A DNA stretch of 64,000 nucleotides from Streptomyces sp. L-9-10 (GTDB lineage Bacteria; Actinomycetota; Actinomycetes; Streptomycetales; Streptomycetaceae): positions 124,001 to 188,000 of the forward strand of contig NZ_PHRF01000064.1 of NCBI RefSeq assembly GCF_004151105.1. The letters run 5' to 3'. The position numbers were made by a program, and so were the translations under genes. Within the stretch, counting starts at the first letter, position 1, and each line of letters opens with the position of its first letter. The notes beneath the pieces are model-generated. The model searched no databases. It was not told the origin of the DNA and was given only the letters and a program-made list of their open reading frames with translations. Shown in pieces: positions 1 through 9,454 of the stretch.

Positions 1-985
1 GACCATTCTTGGTCTGTCCGCCCTGATCGCTGTCGACTTCTTCATCGGGCGCAAGCCCCATGACGTGTCGATGAAGGAAGCCGGTATCTGGACGGTCGTC
101 TGGATCGCCCTCGCCGCGCTGTTCGGCCTCGGCCTGATGGTGTTCGGGACGGGGCAGGCGTCCGGCGAGTTCTTCGCCGGCTTCATCACCGAGAAGTCGC
201 TCAGTGTCGACAATCTCTTCGTCTTCGTCCTGATCATGGCGAAGTTCTCGGTTCCCACGCATCTGCAGCAGCGCGTGCTGCTCATCGGTGTGCTGATCGC
301 CCTGGTCCTGCGCGCGATATTCATCGCGGCCGGCGCCGCGATCATCGCCAGCTTCTCGTGGGTCTTCTTCATCTTCGGCGCGTTCCTGATCTACACCGCC
401 TGGAAGCTCATCCAGGAGGCACGCTCGGACGACGAGGAAGAGGAGTTCGAGGAGAACCGTCTCCTGAAGTCCATCGAGAAGCGCTTCGGGGTCGCCGACA
501 AGTACCACGGCACCAAGCTCTTCATCCGGAGCAACGGCAAGCGGATCCTGACCCCGCTGATGGTGGTCATGCTGGCCATCGGCACCACCGACGTGCTGTT
601 CGCGCTGGACTCCATCCCCGCGATCTTCGGTCTGACCCAGGACCCGTACATCGTCTTCACCGCCAACGCCTTCGCCCTGATGGGTCTGCGGCAGCTCTAC
701 TTCCTCATCGGGGGGCTGCTCAAGAAGCTGGTGCACCTCAGCTACGGCCTGTCGGTCATCCTGGGCTTCATCGGTGTGAAGCTGGTGCTCCACGCGCTGC
801 ACGAGACCGGGGTGAACGTCCCCGAGATCTCCATTCCGGTCTCGCTGGCGGTCATCTGCGGTGTCCTGATCGTCACCACGATCACCAGCCTGATCGCCTC
901 GAAGAAGCAGGCGGAGCGCGACGCGGTCGCCGCCGGGACGGACGGCGGCAAGGACAGCAAGGACAAGGACAGCATCGAGGCCTGA
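1..985 (+). CDS. TerC/Alx-family integral membrane protein (5' partial)
   Basis: The reading frame is open at the left edge of the window, so the first few residues are missing; about 327 residues are visible, ending at TGA 983-985. It is a polytopic inner-membrane protein of the TerC family, whose members are linked to tellurite resistance and, more recently, to metal (notably manganese) export. Family hallmarks are visible: the acidic membrane motif EKSLSVDNLFVFV early in the protein and DVLFALDSIPAIFG in the second half. Between them lies a charged cytoplasmic loop (EEEEFEENRLLKSIEKRFG). Several hydrophobic segments surround these motifs. The C-terminus is a short Lys/Asp/Gly-rich tail. 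Substrate is inferred from family only. The stop codon lies in the first copy of a 19-bp tandem repeat. Confidence 0.9.
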   Translation, partial: TILGLSALIAVDFFIGRKPHDVSMKEAGIWTVVWIALAALFGLGLMVFGTGQASGEFFAGFITEKSLSVDNLFVFVLIMAKFSVPTHLQQRVLLIGVLIALVLRAIFIAAGAAIIASFSWVFFIFGAFLIYTAWKLIQEARSDDEEEEFEENRLLKSIEKRFGVADKYHGTKLFIRSNGKRILTPLMVVMLAIGTTDVLFALDSIPAIFGLTQDPYIVFTANAFALMGLRQLYFLIGGLLKKLVHLSYGLSVILGFIGVKLVLHALHETGVNVPEISIPVSLAVICGVLIVTTITSLIASKKQAERDAVAAGTDGGKDSKDKDSIEA

Positions 986-1055
986 TCCTCACGGAACGGC
1001 CTGATCCTCACGGAACGGCCTGATCCTCGCGGTACGGCCTGATCCTCACGGAACA
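980..1055. repeat. 19-bp tandem repeat, four copies, overlapping a gene end
   Basis: Four head-to-tail copies of a 19-bp unit (GCCTGATCCTCACGGAACG) start at 980, 999, 1018 and 1037. Copies 1 and 2 are identical, copy 3 differs at two positions and copy 4 at one. The first copy contains the last codon and TGA stop of the TerC gene, so the array multiplies the gene's own end and repeats its stop codon. Confidence 0.9.
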
Positions 1056-1064
1056 GGCGCAACG

Positions 1065-1104
1065 GAGAGGGGGCGAGCGGCAGTACTGCCGCTCGCCCCC
1101 TCTC
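1065..1104. terminator. Bidirectional stem-loop terminator
   Basis: A perfect 19-bp inverted repeat (arms 1065-1083 and 1086-1104) is centred on TA and flanked by a pyrimidine-rich CTCTCTC tail. It sits between the plus-strand TerC gene and the convergent minus-strand hydrolase, so it can end transcripts from both sides. There is no U-run, which is usual in streptomycetes. Confidence 0.85.
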
Positions 1105-1134
1105 TCTCGTGTCAGCGAAGGGCCGGGCCAGCCG

Positions 1135-1788
1135 TCACCAGCCCCGCGCCCGCCAGGCCGCGAGCTGCGGGCGCTCGGCGCCGAGAGTGGAGTCGTTGCC
1201 GTGCCCTGGGTAGATCCACGCCTCGTCCGGCAGGGCCGCGAAGATCTTGGTCTCGATCCCGTCCATCAGGCTCGTGAAATCCGCCGGGGTCCCGGTCCTC
1301 CCGGGGCCGCCGGGGAACAGGCAGTCGCCGGTGAACAGATGCGCGTGGTCGTGCGGGTCGTCGTAGACCAGCACGATCGAGCCCGGGGTGTGGCCCACCA
1401 GATGCAGGGCGGTGAGTTCGATCTCACCGACGCGGATCGTGTCCCCGTCCTCGACCGGGACGTCGGTGGGGACGGGGATGCCCTCGGCGTCGTACCGCCC
1501 CGCGTACGTCCGCGCCCCCGTGGCCGCCACGACCTCGGCCAGGGCCTGCCAGTGGTCGCCATGGCGGTGTGTGGTGACGACCGACGCGATGCCGTCGTCA
1601 CCGATCAGGGTCAGCAGCGTGGAGGCGTCATTGGCCGCGTCGATCAGCAGCTGCTCGCCGGTGGCCCGGCAGCGCAGCAGATAGGCGTTGTTGTCCATCG
1701 GCCCCACGGCCACCTTGGAGATCATCAGGGCGGGCAGTTCATGCACATCCGCCGGTCCGCCGACCTTCACCGTTCCGCTGTACGTCAT
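1135..1788 (-). CDS. MBL-fold metallo-hydrolase (glyoxalase II-like)
   Basis: This 217-residue protein belongs to the metallo-beta-lactamase-fold hydrolases of the glyoxalase II type, which cleave thioesters and related substrates using two metal ions. The signature HxHxDH appears as THRHGDH near residue 75. Further metal ligands are visible in HLVGHTPGS and FTGDCLF and in the C-terminal IYPGHG. The N-terminus (ISKVAVGPMDNNAYLLR) is typical of the family. It follows the mycothiol-dependent-type gene by 10 nt and is probably cotranscribed with it. That pairing suggests a role in thiol-conjugate or aldehyde detoxification, but the substrate cannot be told from sequence. Confidence 0.88.
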   Translation of the reverse strand: MTYSGTVKVGGPADVHELPALMISKVAVGPMDNNAYLLRCRATGEQLLIDAANDASTLLTLIGDDGIASVVTTHRHGDHWQALAEVVAATGARTYAGRYDAEGIPVPTDVPVEDGDTIRVGEIELTALHLVGHTPGSIVLVYDDPHDHAHLFTGDCLFPGGPGRTGTPADFTSLMDGIETKIFAALPDEAWIYPGHGNDSTLGAERPQLAAWRARGW

Positions 1789-1798
1789 ACGGATCAGC

Positions 1799-2485
1799 CT
1801 ATAGCGGGGGCAGTACGGGGAGGGGGCCGTCCGGGGACTTCAGGGCGGCGCCGTCCCTGCGGCCCGCGAGCCAGCCCATCAGGTCCGCGGCGGGTCCGCT
1901 CACGGCGAGCGCGGTGCCCTCCCTACGGCCCGTGCGCCGGCTCCGTCCGTCGGGCGTGGTCAGGACCAGCGGCGGGACGGCGGCGTTCCCGGAGAAGCGC
2001 TCCACGAGGAAGCGGGTCTCGCGCTCGGTGAACTCCTCGGAGAGATCTTCCAGCTCATGGCCGATACCGAGATCGACATGGTGCAGCTCGATCTCGATCA
2101 GCCGCCGGAACGGGAGGCGGGCCGCCACATCCGTGACGCCGTTGCGCATCGTGACGACGCGCGTCCAGTCCGCGGGCGCGGCCGCGGAATGCTGGAAGCC
2201 GTCGGCGGTGTTACGTACATCGGCGAGCTGGACATCCAGCGGGCGCGACGCGTCCCGCTCGATGTCCGCGTCACGGGTTTCGGCGTCGCGGTACATGGGT
2301 CGGCCTTCGAGCACATTGACCAGTGCGTCCGCGTTCCTGGCGAGATGTGCCAGCACATGTCCCCGGCTCCAGCCCGGGAGCCGTGACGGCGCGGCGAGGG
2401 CCGCGTTGTCCAGTCGGGCGGCTGCGCTGAGGAGCCGGTCCGTCGCTTCACGTACAGCCGCCAGGTCACGCTCGTGATCGATCAT
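1799..2485 (-). CDS. Maleylpyruvate isomerase family, mycothiol-dependent-type enzyme
   Basis: This 228-residue protein looks like the actinobacterial maleylpyruvate isomerase family (DinB-like four-helix bundle), members of which use mycothiol as cofactor. The N-terminal half carries the bundle with SRLPGWSRGHVLAHLARNADAL, containing a conserved metal-ligand His. A second motif, EIELHHVDLGIG, supplies the remaining His ligands. The C-terminal domain ends with AVSGPAADLMGWLAGR, also typical. The start ATG at 2483-2485 gives the canonical N-terminus (IDHERDLAAVREATDRL). The frame runs on upstream, but that extension is antisense to uvrA and not protein-like. No Shine-Dalgarno sequence is visible; a promoter-like pair lies just upstream. 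Confidence 0.85.
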   Translation of the reverse strand: MIDHERDLAAVREATDRLLSAAARLDNAALAAPSRLPGWSRGHVLAHLARNADALVNVLEGRPMYRDAETRDADIERDASRPLDVQLADVRNTADGFQHSAAAPADWTRVVTMRNGVTDVAARLPFRRLIEIELHHVDLGIGHELEDLSEEFTERETRFLVERFSGNAAVPPLVLTTPDGRSRRTGRREGTALAVSGPAADLMGWLAGRRDGAALKSPDGPLPVLPPL

Positions 2486-2492
2486 GGCGCCG

Positions 2493-2521
2493 ACGATAGT
2501 GCCGCCACTCGATCGGGTGAA
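2493..2521 (-). promoter_or_regulatory. Candidate promoter of a leaderless transcript
   Basis: Read on the minus strand, TTCACC (2516-2521) and TATCGT (2493-2498) are separated by 17 nt. The -10-like box ends 7 nt before the ATG at 2485, and no ribosome-binding site is present. This arrangement suggests a leaderless mRNA for the maleylpyruvate isomerase-family gene. Confidence 0.35.
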
Positions 2522-2713
2522 GACGGTGACGGGCGGCCGTAAATCGAATGCGCGTGCTATAAGCTCGGAAGAGGCATCCTGGCATGTAGGAATCCCGCCC
2601 GGCGCTCCGAAGCCCGGCGATCCACCACTTGGCAATCCATTCGTTCTGGCGACCCCCATTAGTGTGGGAAGGGGGCTCCGCCCCTGCTTCTCTCCAGAAA
2701 GGTGCGGACAGGC

Positions 2714-5671
2714 GTGGCCGACCGTCTCATCGTCCGTGGCGCGCGCGAGCACAATCTCAAGAACGTGTCGCTCGACCTCCCCCGTGACTCCCTCATCGTC
2801 TTCACCGGGCTTTCCGGGTCGGGCAAGTCCTCTCTCGCGTTCGACACGATCTTCGCCGAGGGGCAGCGCCGGTACGTGGAGTCCCTCTCCTCGTACGCCC
2901 GGCAGTTCCTCGGTCAGATGGACAAGCCGGACGTCGACTTCATCGAGGGGCTCTCCCCGGCAGTCTCCATCGACCAGAAGTCGACCTCGCGCAACCCGCG
3001 CTCGACGGTCGGCACGATCACCGAGGTCTACGACTACCTCCGGCTGCTCTTCGCGAGGATCGGCAAGCCGCACTGCCCCGAGTGCGGCCGGCCGATCTCC
3101 CGGCAGTCGCCGCAGGCCATCGTGGACCGGGTGCTCGAACTGCCCGAGGGCAGCCGGTTCCAGGTCCTCTCGCCGCTCGTCCGTGAGCGCAAGGGCGAGT
3201 TCGTCGATCTCTTCTCCGATCTCCAGACGAAGGGGTACAGCCGGGCCAGGGTCGACGGGCAGACGATCCAGCTCAGCGAGCCGCCCAAGCTCAAGAAGCA
3301 GGAGAAGCACACCATCGAGGTGGTGGTCGACCGCCTCACGGTGAAGGACAGCGCCAAGCGCAGGCTGACCGACTCGGTCGAGACCGCGCTCGGTCTCTCC
3401 GGCGGCATGGTCGTGCTCGACTTCGTCGACCTCCCCGAGGACGACCCCGAGCGCGAGCGGATGTACTCCGAGCATCTGTACTGCCCGTACGACGATCTCT
3501 CCTTCGAGGAGCTGGAGCCCCGCTCCTTCTCCTTCAACTCGCCCTTCGGCGCCTGCCCCGACTGCACCGGTATCGGTACGCGCATGGAGGTCGACCCGGA
3601 GCTGATCGTTCCCGACGAGGACAAGTCACTCGATGAAGGCGCGATCCACCCCTGGTCCCACGGCCATACGAAGGAGTACTTCGGACGGCAGATCGGCGGC
3701 CTCGCCAAGGCCCTCGGATTCCGTACGGACATCCCGTGGGCCGGACTGCCGCAGCGTGCCAGGAAGGCCCTGCTGTACGGCCACAAGACCCAGGTCGAGG
3801 TCCGGTACCGGAACCGGTACGGCCGCGAGCGCGCCTACACCAGCCCCGCCTTCGAGGGAGCGGTCTCCTTCGTCAAGCGGCGGCACACGGAAGCGGAGAG
3901 CGACACCAGCAGGGAGCGCTTCGAGGGCTATATGCGCGAGGTGCCCTGCCCGACCTGTGAGGGCACCCGCCTCAAGCCGATCGTCCTCGCGGTCACGGTC
4001 ATGGAGAAGTCCATCGCCGAGGTCGCCGCGCTGTCGATCAGCGACTGCGCCGACTTCCTGGGCGAGCTCAAGCTGGACGCCCGGGACAAGAAGATCGCCG
4101 AGCGGGTGCTCAAGGAGGTCAACGAACGGCTGAAGTTCCTGGTCGACGTCGGCCTGGACTACCTCTCGCTGAACCGCGCGGCCGGGACCCTCTCCGGCGG
4201 CGAGGCCCAGCGGATCCGGCTCGCGACGCAGATCGGCTCGGGGCTGGTCGGGGTGCTGTACGTCCTGGACGAGCCGTCGATCGGTCTGCACCAGCGGGAC
4301 AACCACCGGCTGATCGAGACCCTGGTCCGGCTGAGGGACATGGGCAACACCCTGATCGTCGTGGAGCACGACGAGGACACCATCAAGGTGGCCGACTGGG
4401 TGGTCGACATCGGCCCCGGCGCCGGTGAGCACGGCGGCAAGGTCGTGCACTCGGGACCGTTGAAGGGGCTGCTGGCCAACAAGGAGTCGATGACCGGCCA
4501 GTACCTCTCCGGGAAGAAGGCCATCCCGACGCCGGGCATCCGCCGGCCGGTCGACCCGGGCCGGCAGCTCACCGTGCACGGCGCCCGGGAGAACAACCTG
4601 CGGGACATCGATGTGTCGTTCCCGCTGGGTGTGTTCACGGCCATCACCGGAGTCTCGGGCTCCGGCAAGTCGACGCTGGTCAACGACATCCTGTACACGC
4701 ATCTGGCGCGCGAGCTGAACGGCGCGAAGTCGGTGCCCGGCCGGCACACCCGGGTCGACGGCGACGATCTGGTCGACAAGGTCGTCCATGTCGACCAGTC
4801 GCCCATCGGCCGTACGCCCCGCTCCAACCCGGCCACGTACACCGGTGTCTTCGACCATGTCCGCAAGCTCTTCGCCGAGACGATGGAGGCCAAGGTCCGC
4901 GGCTACCTCCCCGGGCGCTTCTCCTTCAACGTCAAGGGCGGCCGCTGCGAGAACTGCTCGGGCGACGGCACGATCAAGATCGAGATGAACTTCCTGCCGG
5001 ACGTCTACGTCCCGTGCGAGGTCTGCCATGGGGCCCGCTACAACCGGGAGACCCTGGAGGTCCACTACAAGGGCAAGTCCATCGCCGAGGTGCTGGACAT
5101 GCCGATCGAGGAGGCCCTGGACTTCTTCGAGGCCGTCCCGACGATCTCGCGGCACCTCAGGACGCTCAACGAGGTCGGCCTCGGGTATGTCCGGCTTGGC
5201 CAGTCCGCGCCGACCCTCTCGGGCGGTGAGGCGCAGCGGGTGAAGCTGTCGAGCGAGCTGCAGAAGCGGTCCACCGGCCGCACGGTCTACGTCCTGGACG
5301 AGCCGACGACCGGTCTGCACTTCGAAGACATCAGCAAGCTGATCACGGTGCTCTCCGGACTGGTCGAGAAGGGCAACACGGTGATCGTGATCGAGCACAA
5401 CCTGGACGTCATCAAGACGGCGGACTGGGTGATCGACATGGGACCGGAGGGCGGCAACGGCGGCGGTCTGGTGATCGCGGAGGGCACCCCGGAGCAGGTG
5501 GCCGGAGTCCCGGCCAGCCACACCGGAAAGTTCCTGCGGGAGATCCTGGACGCCGAGAGCATCAGCGACGCGGCGCCCATGAAGAAGGCCACCACCCGCA
5601 AGACGGCGGCCAGGAAGGCACCGGCGAAGGCGGCGGCGAAGAAGACCACCGCGCGCTCGCGCCGCGCCTGA
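2714..5671 (+). CDS. uvrA: UvrABC excinuclease subunit A
   Basis: UvrA is the damage-recognition ATPase of nucleotide excision repair; it dimerises, loads UvrB at lesions and leaves. The 985-residue product has two ABC ATPase modules: Walker [10 protein letters not shown] near residue 32 and GVSGSGKST in the second half, each with a signature LSGGEAQR and a Walker B LDEP. The zinc-finger cysteines are present (CPECG, CPDC and the C-terminal CENC...CEVC). The C-terminus carries a Lys/Ala-rich tail ([21 protein letters not shown]), common in actinobacteria. GTG 2714 is preferred because it gives the conserved [13 protein letters not shown] start; an in-frame GTG lies at 2702. AGAAAGG at 2696-2702 is the likely ribosome-binding site. 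No clear SOS box was seen upstream. Confidence 0.97.
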   Translation: MADRLIVRGAREHNLKNVSLDLPRDSLIVFTGLSGSGKSSLAFDTIFAEGQRRYVESLSSYARQFLGQMDKPDVDFIEGLSPAVSIDQKSTSRNPRSTVGTITEVYDYLRLLFARIGKPHCPECGRPISRQSPQAIVDRVLELPEGSRFQVLSPLVRERKGEFVDLFSDLQTKGYSRARVDGQTIQLSEPPKLKKQEKHTIEVVVDRLTVKDSAKRRLTDSVETALGLSGGMVVLDFVDLPEDDPERERMYSEHLYCPYDDLSFEELEPRSFSFNSPFGACPDCTGIGTRMEVDPELIVPDEDKSLDEGAIHPWSHGHTKEYFGRQIGGLAKALGFRTDIPWAGLPQRARKALLYGHKTQVEVRYRNRYGRERAYTSPAFEGAVSFVKRRHTEAESDTSRERFEGYMREVPCPTCEGTRLKPIVLAVTVMEKSIAEVAALSISDCADFLGELKLDARDKKIAERVLKEVNERLKFLVDVGLDYLSLNRAAGTLSGGEAQRIRLATQIGSGLVGVLYVLDEPSIGLHQRDNHRLIETLVRLRDMGNTLIVVEHDEDTIKVADWVVDIGPGAGEHGGKVVHSGPLKGLLANKESMTGQYLSGKKAIPTPGIRRPVDPGRQLTVHGARENNLRDIDVSFPLGVFTAITGVSGSGKSTLVNDILYTHLARELNGAKSVPGRHTRVDGDDLVDKVVHVDQSPIGRTPRSNPATYTGVFDHVRKLFAETMEAKVRGYLPGRFSFNVKGGRCENCSGDGTIKIEMNFLPDVYVPCEVCHGARYNRETLEVHYKGKSIAEVLDMPIEEALDFFEAVPTISRHLRTLNEVGLGYVRLGQSAPTLSGGEAQRVKLSSELQKRSTGRTVYVLDEPTTGLHFEDISKLITVLSGLVEKGNTVIVIEHNLDVIKTADWVIDMGPEGGNGGGLVIAEGTPEQVAGVPASHTGKFLREILDAESISDAAPMKKATTRKTAARKAPAKAAAKKTTARSRRA

Positions 5672-5807
5672 CCCCGGGGGTGCCCGGGGCGCCGGGTGTG
5701 TCGGGTGCGTCGGGCCCTCCCGGGGGCGCCCCGGGGGGCGCTCAGGCCCCGCGTCGCCTCGTGACCAACGGCTGTCCCGTCGCCCCCGGACTCGGCACAA
5801 TCCTGGG

Positions 5808-6749
5808 ATGGACGAGACAGGTGTGGACGACACGGGGGCGGACGGGACGGGTGCGGACGGGGCGGGTCGGGACGAGACGGTTCTGACGGACGACGGGGTA
5901 CGGCTCTGGGCCACGCGCACGGGCGGCGGCCCCGGCGAGCCCGTGATCCTCTGCCATGGCGGGCCGGGCCTCTGGGACACCCTGGACGAGCCGGCCGCTC
6001 TGCTCCCCGGCACCCCGGCGTACCGCTGGGACCAGCGGGGCTGCGGCCGCTCCCAGCGCTCGGGCCCGTACAGCACCGACCGTTCGATCGCCGACCTCGA
6101 AGCCGTACGGCGCCACTTCGGGCCGGAGCGGGTCACGCTGCTCGGCCACTCCTGGGGCGCGCGGCTGGCCCTGGAATACGCGCTGGCCCATTCCGCCCGG
6201 GTCGGCGGGCTGATCTATGTCTCGGGCACCGGCATCGACGACGACTCCACCTGGCATCCGGCATACAAGGAGGCGTTCCACCGCAGGCTCGGCGAGCGCC
6301 CCGGCCGGCGGAAGCGCTGGGAGGAACTGCGTGAGCGCGGCGACGGCCGTACGGACGCGGAGGACCGGGAGTACGCGGTCCTCCAGTGGTCGGTGGACTT
6401 CACCGACCGCGACCGCGCGCAGGCACACGCCGAGGCCATGGCGAGCCCGTGGTTCGGCGTCAACTACGCGTGCAACGCCACCATCGGCGCGGAGCTGAAG
6501 CGGCCCTCGGCCACCCACGGACTACGGGAGCGGTGCGCGGCGCTGCGTGTCCCCGTGCTGATCGTGGACGGGGAGGGCGACATCCGGCCCCGCTGGTCCG
6601 TGGACTCGCTGGAGCGCGCGCTCCCCGACGTGACCAGGACGACGCTGGCGGGCGCGGGACACCTGCCCTGGACCGAGGACCCGGAGGGCTTCCGGGCGGC
6701 GGTCGGGGCGTTCCTCGAAGGCGTGCGCCACCGGCGGGGCAGCCGCTGA
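5808..6749 (+). CDS. Alpha/beta hydrolase, proline iminopeptidase-like
   Basis: This 313-residue cytoplasmic protein has the alpha/beta-hydrolase fold. It shows the oxyanion-hole motif CHGGPGLWD, then DQRGCGRSQRSGPY as in proline iminopeptidases, and the nucleophile elbow GHSWGA. The acid lies in IVDGEGDIRP and the catalytic His in AGHLPW near the C-terminus. The substrate is unknown; aminopeptidase and ester hydrolase are both possible. The first 25 residues are a low-complexity Asp/Thr/Gly repeat (DDTGADGTGADG) that may lie upstream of the true start, although no better start with a ribosome-binding site was found. A CACAAT box ends 6 nt before the ATG, so the message may be leaderless. Confidence 0.82.
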   Translation: MDETGVDDTGADGTGADGAGRDETVLTDDGVRLWATRTGGGPGEPVILCHGGPGLWDTLDEPAALLPGTPAYRWDQRGCGRSQRSGPYSTDRSIADLEAVRRHFGPERVTLLGHSWGARLALEYALAHSARVGGLIYVSGTGIDDDSTWHPAYKEAFHRRLGERPGRRKRWEELRERGDGRTDAEDREYAVLQWSVDFTDRDRAQAHAEAMASPWFGVNYACNATIGAELKRPSATHGLRERCAALRVPVLIVDGEGDIRPRWSVDSLERALPDVTRTTLAGAGHLPWTEDPEGFRAAVGAFLEGVRHRRGSR

Positions 6750-6831
6750 AGAGCGGCCGGAACGGCCCCGGTATCGTCGCGTATGTCACCGGCCCCCGCC
6801 GTCACCGGCCCCCGACCCAGTGGAGACACCC

Positions 6832-7260
6832 ATGCCCGGCCCGTCCGCCGCTCGTCGCACCGTGCTGAAGGGCGCCGCGCTCGCCGGTGCGGCCGGGCTG
6901 GGGGTGGCGGCCTGCTCCACCGAGTCGAAGCTGGGCCACGCCGAGAACCCCACCCCCACCGCACCGGTCGACCTCGGCGCGGCGGCGGAGGTGCCGGTCG
7001 GCGGCGCGAAGCTCTACCGGGAGCAGCGACTGGTGGTGAGCTGCCCCGCGAAGGGGGAGTACAAGGCGTTCAGCGCGCAGTGCACCCACGCGGGCTGCCT
7101 CCTGGAGAAGCTGGAGGGCACGGTGGGTGACTGCCCGTGCCACGGCAGCAAGTTCGACGTCACCAACGGCAAAGCGCTCCAGGGTCCGGCGACCGAGCCG
7201 CTGCCCGAGGTCCCGGTCACGGCGGAGGGCGGCAAGCTCATCGCGGGCCCCCGGGCCTGA
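6832..7260 (+). CDS. Rieske (2Fe-2S) lipoprotein with Tat signal
   Basis: This 142-residue secreted protein starts with a twin-arginine-type signal (ARRTVLKGA) followed by a lipobox ending at Cys (GVAAC), so it is probably exported folded and anchored to the outer face of the membrane. The Rieske cluster ligands are CTHAGC and CPCHGSKFD, the disulfide-bearing type found in high-potential Rieske proteins. ATG 6832 is chosen because GGAG at 6822-6825 lies 6 nt upstream. An in-frame GTG at 6820 would add four residues and has no such site. It is an electron-transfer protein; partner unknown. No oxidase or dehydrogenase gene is adjacent. Confidence 0.9.
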   Translation: MPGPSAARRTVLKGAALAGAAGLGVAACSTESKLGHAENPTPTAPVDLGAAAEVPVGGAKLYREQRLVVSCPAKGEYKAFSAQCTHAGCLLEKLEGTVGDCPCHGSKFDVTNGKALQGPATEPLPEVPVTAEGGKLIAGPRA

Positions 7261-7321
7261 GAGCCGTCGCGGTACCCCCGGCGCGGTCCTGCTGTCGGTC
7301 CCCGACAGTAGGGTGGACGGC

Positions 7322-9454
7322 ATGGCCGACCCCTCCAGCTACCGCCCCAAGCCGGGACAGATCCCCGACTCGCCGGGGGTCTACAGGTTCCGTGACGACC
7401 ACCGGCGGGTGATCTATGTCGGGAAGGCGAAAAGCCTGCGTCAGCGGCTCGCCAATTACTTCCAGGACCTCGCGGGTCTGCACCCGCGTACCCGCACCAT
7501 GGTCACCACCGCGGCGTCCGTCGAGTGGACCGTCGTCTCCACCGAGGTCGAGGCGCTCCAGCTGGAGTACTCCTGGATCAAGGAGTACGACCCGCGTTTC
7601 AACGTCAAGTACCGCGACGACAAGAGCTATCCGTTCCTCGCCGTCACGCTGAACGAGGAGTTCCCCCGGGTCCAGGTGATGCGCGGCGCCAAGAAGAAGG
7701 GCGTGCGCTACTTCGGCCCGTACGGACACGCGTGGGCCATCCGCGAGACCGTCGACCTGATGCTCCGTGTCTTTCCCGTACGGACGTGCTCCGCCGGGGT
7801 GTTCAAGAACGCCGCGCGGACCGGCCGGCCCTGTCTCCTCGGCTACATCGGCAAGTGCTCGGCGCCCTGCGTCGGCCGGGTCACCCCCGAGGAACACCGC
7901 GAACTGGCCGAGGAGTTCTGCGACTTCATGGCCGGCCGCACCGGCACGTACATCCGTCGCCTGGAGCAGCGGATGACCGACGCCGCCGAGGAGATGGAGT
8001 ACGAGAAGGCGGCCCGGCTGCGTGACGACATAGGCGCGCTGCGCCGCGCGATGGAGAAGAACGCGGTCGTGCTCGCCGACGCCACGGACGCCGACCTCAT
8101 CGCGGTGGCCGAGGACGAGCTGGAGGCCGCCGTACAGATCTTCCACGTCCGCGGCGGCCGGGTCCGCGGCCAGCGTGGCTGGGTCACGGACAAGGTCGAG
8201 ACCGTGGAGACGGCGGGGCTCGTCGAGCACGCCCTCCAGCAGCTGTACGGGGAGGAGCGCGGGGACGCCGTCCCCAAAGAGGTGCTCATCCCCGCCCTGC
8301 CGGAGGACGCGGAGGCCGTCGGCCAGTGGCTCAGCGAGCGCCGCGGATCCCATGTCTCGCTGCGGATTCCGCAGCGCGGCGACAAGAAGGACCTGATGGC
8401 GACGGTCGGGCGCAACGCCCAGCAGTCACTGGTCCTGCACAAGACCAAGCGCGCCAGCGATCTCACCACCCGCTCCCGGGCCCTGGAGGAGATCGCGGAG
8501 GCCCTCGGTCTGGACAGCGCGCCGCTGCGTATCGAGTGCTTCGACATCTCGCATCTCCAGGGTGACGATGTCGTGGCGTCCATGGTGGTCTTCGAGGACG
8601 GCCTCGCCCGTAAGGGTGAATACCGCCGGTTCCAGATCAAGACCTTCGAGGGACAGGACGACGTCCGGTCGATGCACGAGGTCATCGGGCGGCGCTTCCG
8701 GCGCTACCTCCAGGAGAAGGAGCGGACCGGGGAGTGGCCCGAGGAGCAGGACCGGCCCGAGGAGCCGGGGGAGTCCGGGGAGCCCGGGGAGTCCTCAGCC
8801 GAGCCTGCGGAGCCCGGGGAGTCCTCGGTCGAGACCGGAGAGCCCGGGGAGTCCCCGGCCGGGGTCGGCCCCCTGGACCGGCTGGAGCAGCTGGACCGGC
8901 TGGAACAGCCCGGACGTGAGGACGACGGCCGCCCCAAACGCTTCGCCTATCCGCCCCAGCTGGTGGTCGTCGACGGCGGGCAGCCGCAGGTCGCGGCGGC
9001 CAAGCGGGCCCTGGACGAGCTGGGCATCGATGATGTCGCCGTCTGCGGTCTCGCCAAGCGCCTCGAAGAGGTCTGGGTGCCGGACGAGAGCGACCCGGTG
9101 GTCCTGCCACGCTCCAGCGAGGGGCTCTATCTGCTCCAGCGCGTACGGGACGAGGCGCACCGCTTCGCCATCACGTACCAGCGGGCCAAGCGGGCCAAAC
9201 GCGTCAGGTCCAGCCCGCTGGACGATGTGCCCGGCCTCGGTGAGTCGCGGAAGCAGTCGCTGATCAAGCATTTCGGCTCGGTGAAGAAGCTGCGGCAGGC
9301 GACAATCGACCAGATCTGTGAGGTTCCGGGCGTGGGACGCAAAACGGCCGAGTCCGTCGTCGTGGCCTTCGCCAAGGCGGCCCCGGCGGCACCCGCCGTG
9401 AACACGGCAACAGGAGAGATCATGGAAGACAACGGGGGCAGCACGCATGACTGA
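7322..9454 (+). CDS. uvrC: UvrABC excinuclease subunit C
   Basis: UvrC makes both incisions in nucleotide excision repair after UvrB loading. The order is: GIY-YIG nuclease domain (PGVYRFRDD...[13 protein letters not shown]) at residues 15-95; a Cys-containing linker ([11 protein letters not shown]); the UVR motif that binds UvrB; the RNase H-like second nuclease ([33 protein letters not shown]); and a tandem helix-hairpin-helix DNA-binding end ([21 protein letters not shown]). The protein is 710 residues, longer than usual because an acidic Glu/Pro/Gly/Ser insert of about 65 residues (near 474-538) splits the second nuclease domain. The frame is open upstream, but ATG 7322 gives the canonical start. 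The last 8 nt overlap rapZ. Confidence 0.96.
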   Translation: MADPSSYRPKPGQIPDSPGVYRFRDDHRRVIYVGKAKSLRQRLANYFQDLAGLHPRTRTMVTTAASVEWTVVSTEVEALQLEYSWIKEYDPRFNVKYRDDKSYPFLAVTLNEEFPRVQVMRGAKKKGVRYFGPYGHAWAIRETVDLMLRVFPVRTCSAGVFKNAARTGRPCLLGYIGKCSAPCVGRVTPEEHRELAEEFCDFMAGRTGTYIRRLEQRMTDAAEEMEYEKAARLRDDIGALRRAMEKNAVVLADATDADLIAVAEDELEAAVQIFHVRGGRVRGQRGWVTDKVETVETAGLVEHALQQLYGEERGDAVPKEVLIPALPEDAEAVGQWLSERRGSHVSLRIPQRGDKKDLMATVGRNAQQSLVLHKTKRASDLTTRSRALEEIAEALGLDSAPLRIECFDISHLQGDDVVASMVVFEDGLARKGEYRRFQIKTFEGQDDVRSMHEVIGRRFRRYLQEKERTGEWPEEQDRPEEPGESGEPGESSAEPAEPGESSVETGEPGESPAGVGPLDRLEQLDRLEQPGREDDGRPKRFAYPPQLVVVDGGQPQVAAAKRALDELGIDDVAVCGLAKRLEEVWVPDESDPVVLPRSSEGLYLLQRVRDEAHRFAITYQRAKRAKRVRSSPLDDVPGLGESRKQSLIKHFGSVKKLRQATIDQICEVPGVGRKTAESVVVAFAKAAPAAPAVNTATGEIMEDNGGSTHD

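Noticed and set aside
2486-2713. SOS box upstream of uvrA (and before uvrC).
   Set aside because: No GAAC-N4-GTTC-like site could be found by eye in either upstream region.
2486-3475. A 330-residue N-terminal extension of the maleylpyruvate isomerase-family protein.
   Set aside because: The extension is antisense to uvrA and lacks protein-like features; the conserved domain starts at 2485.
3626-6136. An 836-codon minus-strand frame across uvrA and the hydrolase gene.
   Set aside because: It overlaps two well-supported genes and its translation is low-complexity Arg/Asp/Leu typical of GC-rich antisense frames.
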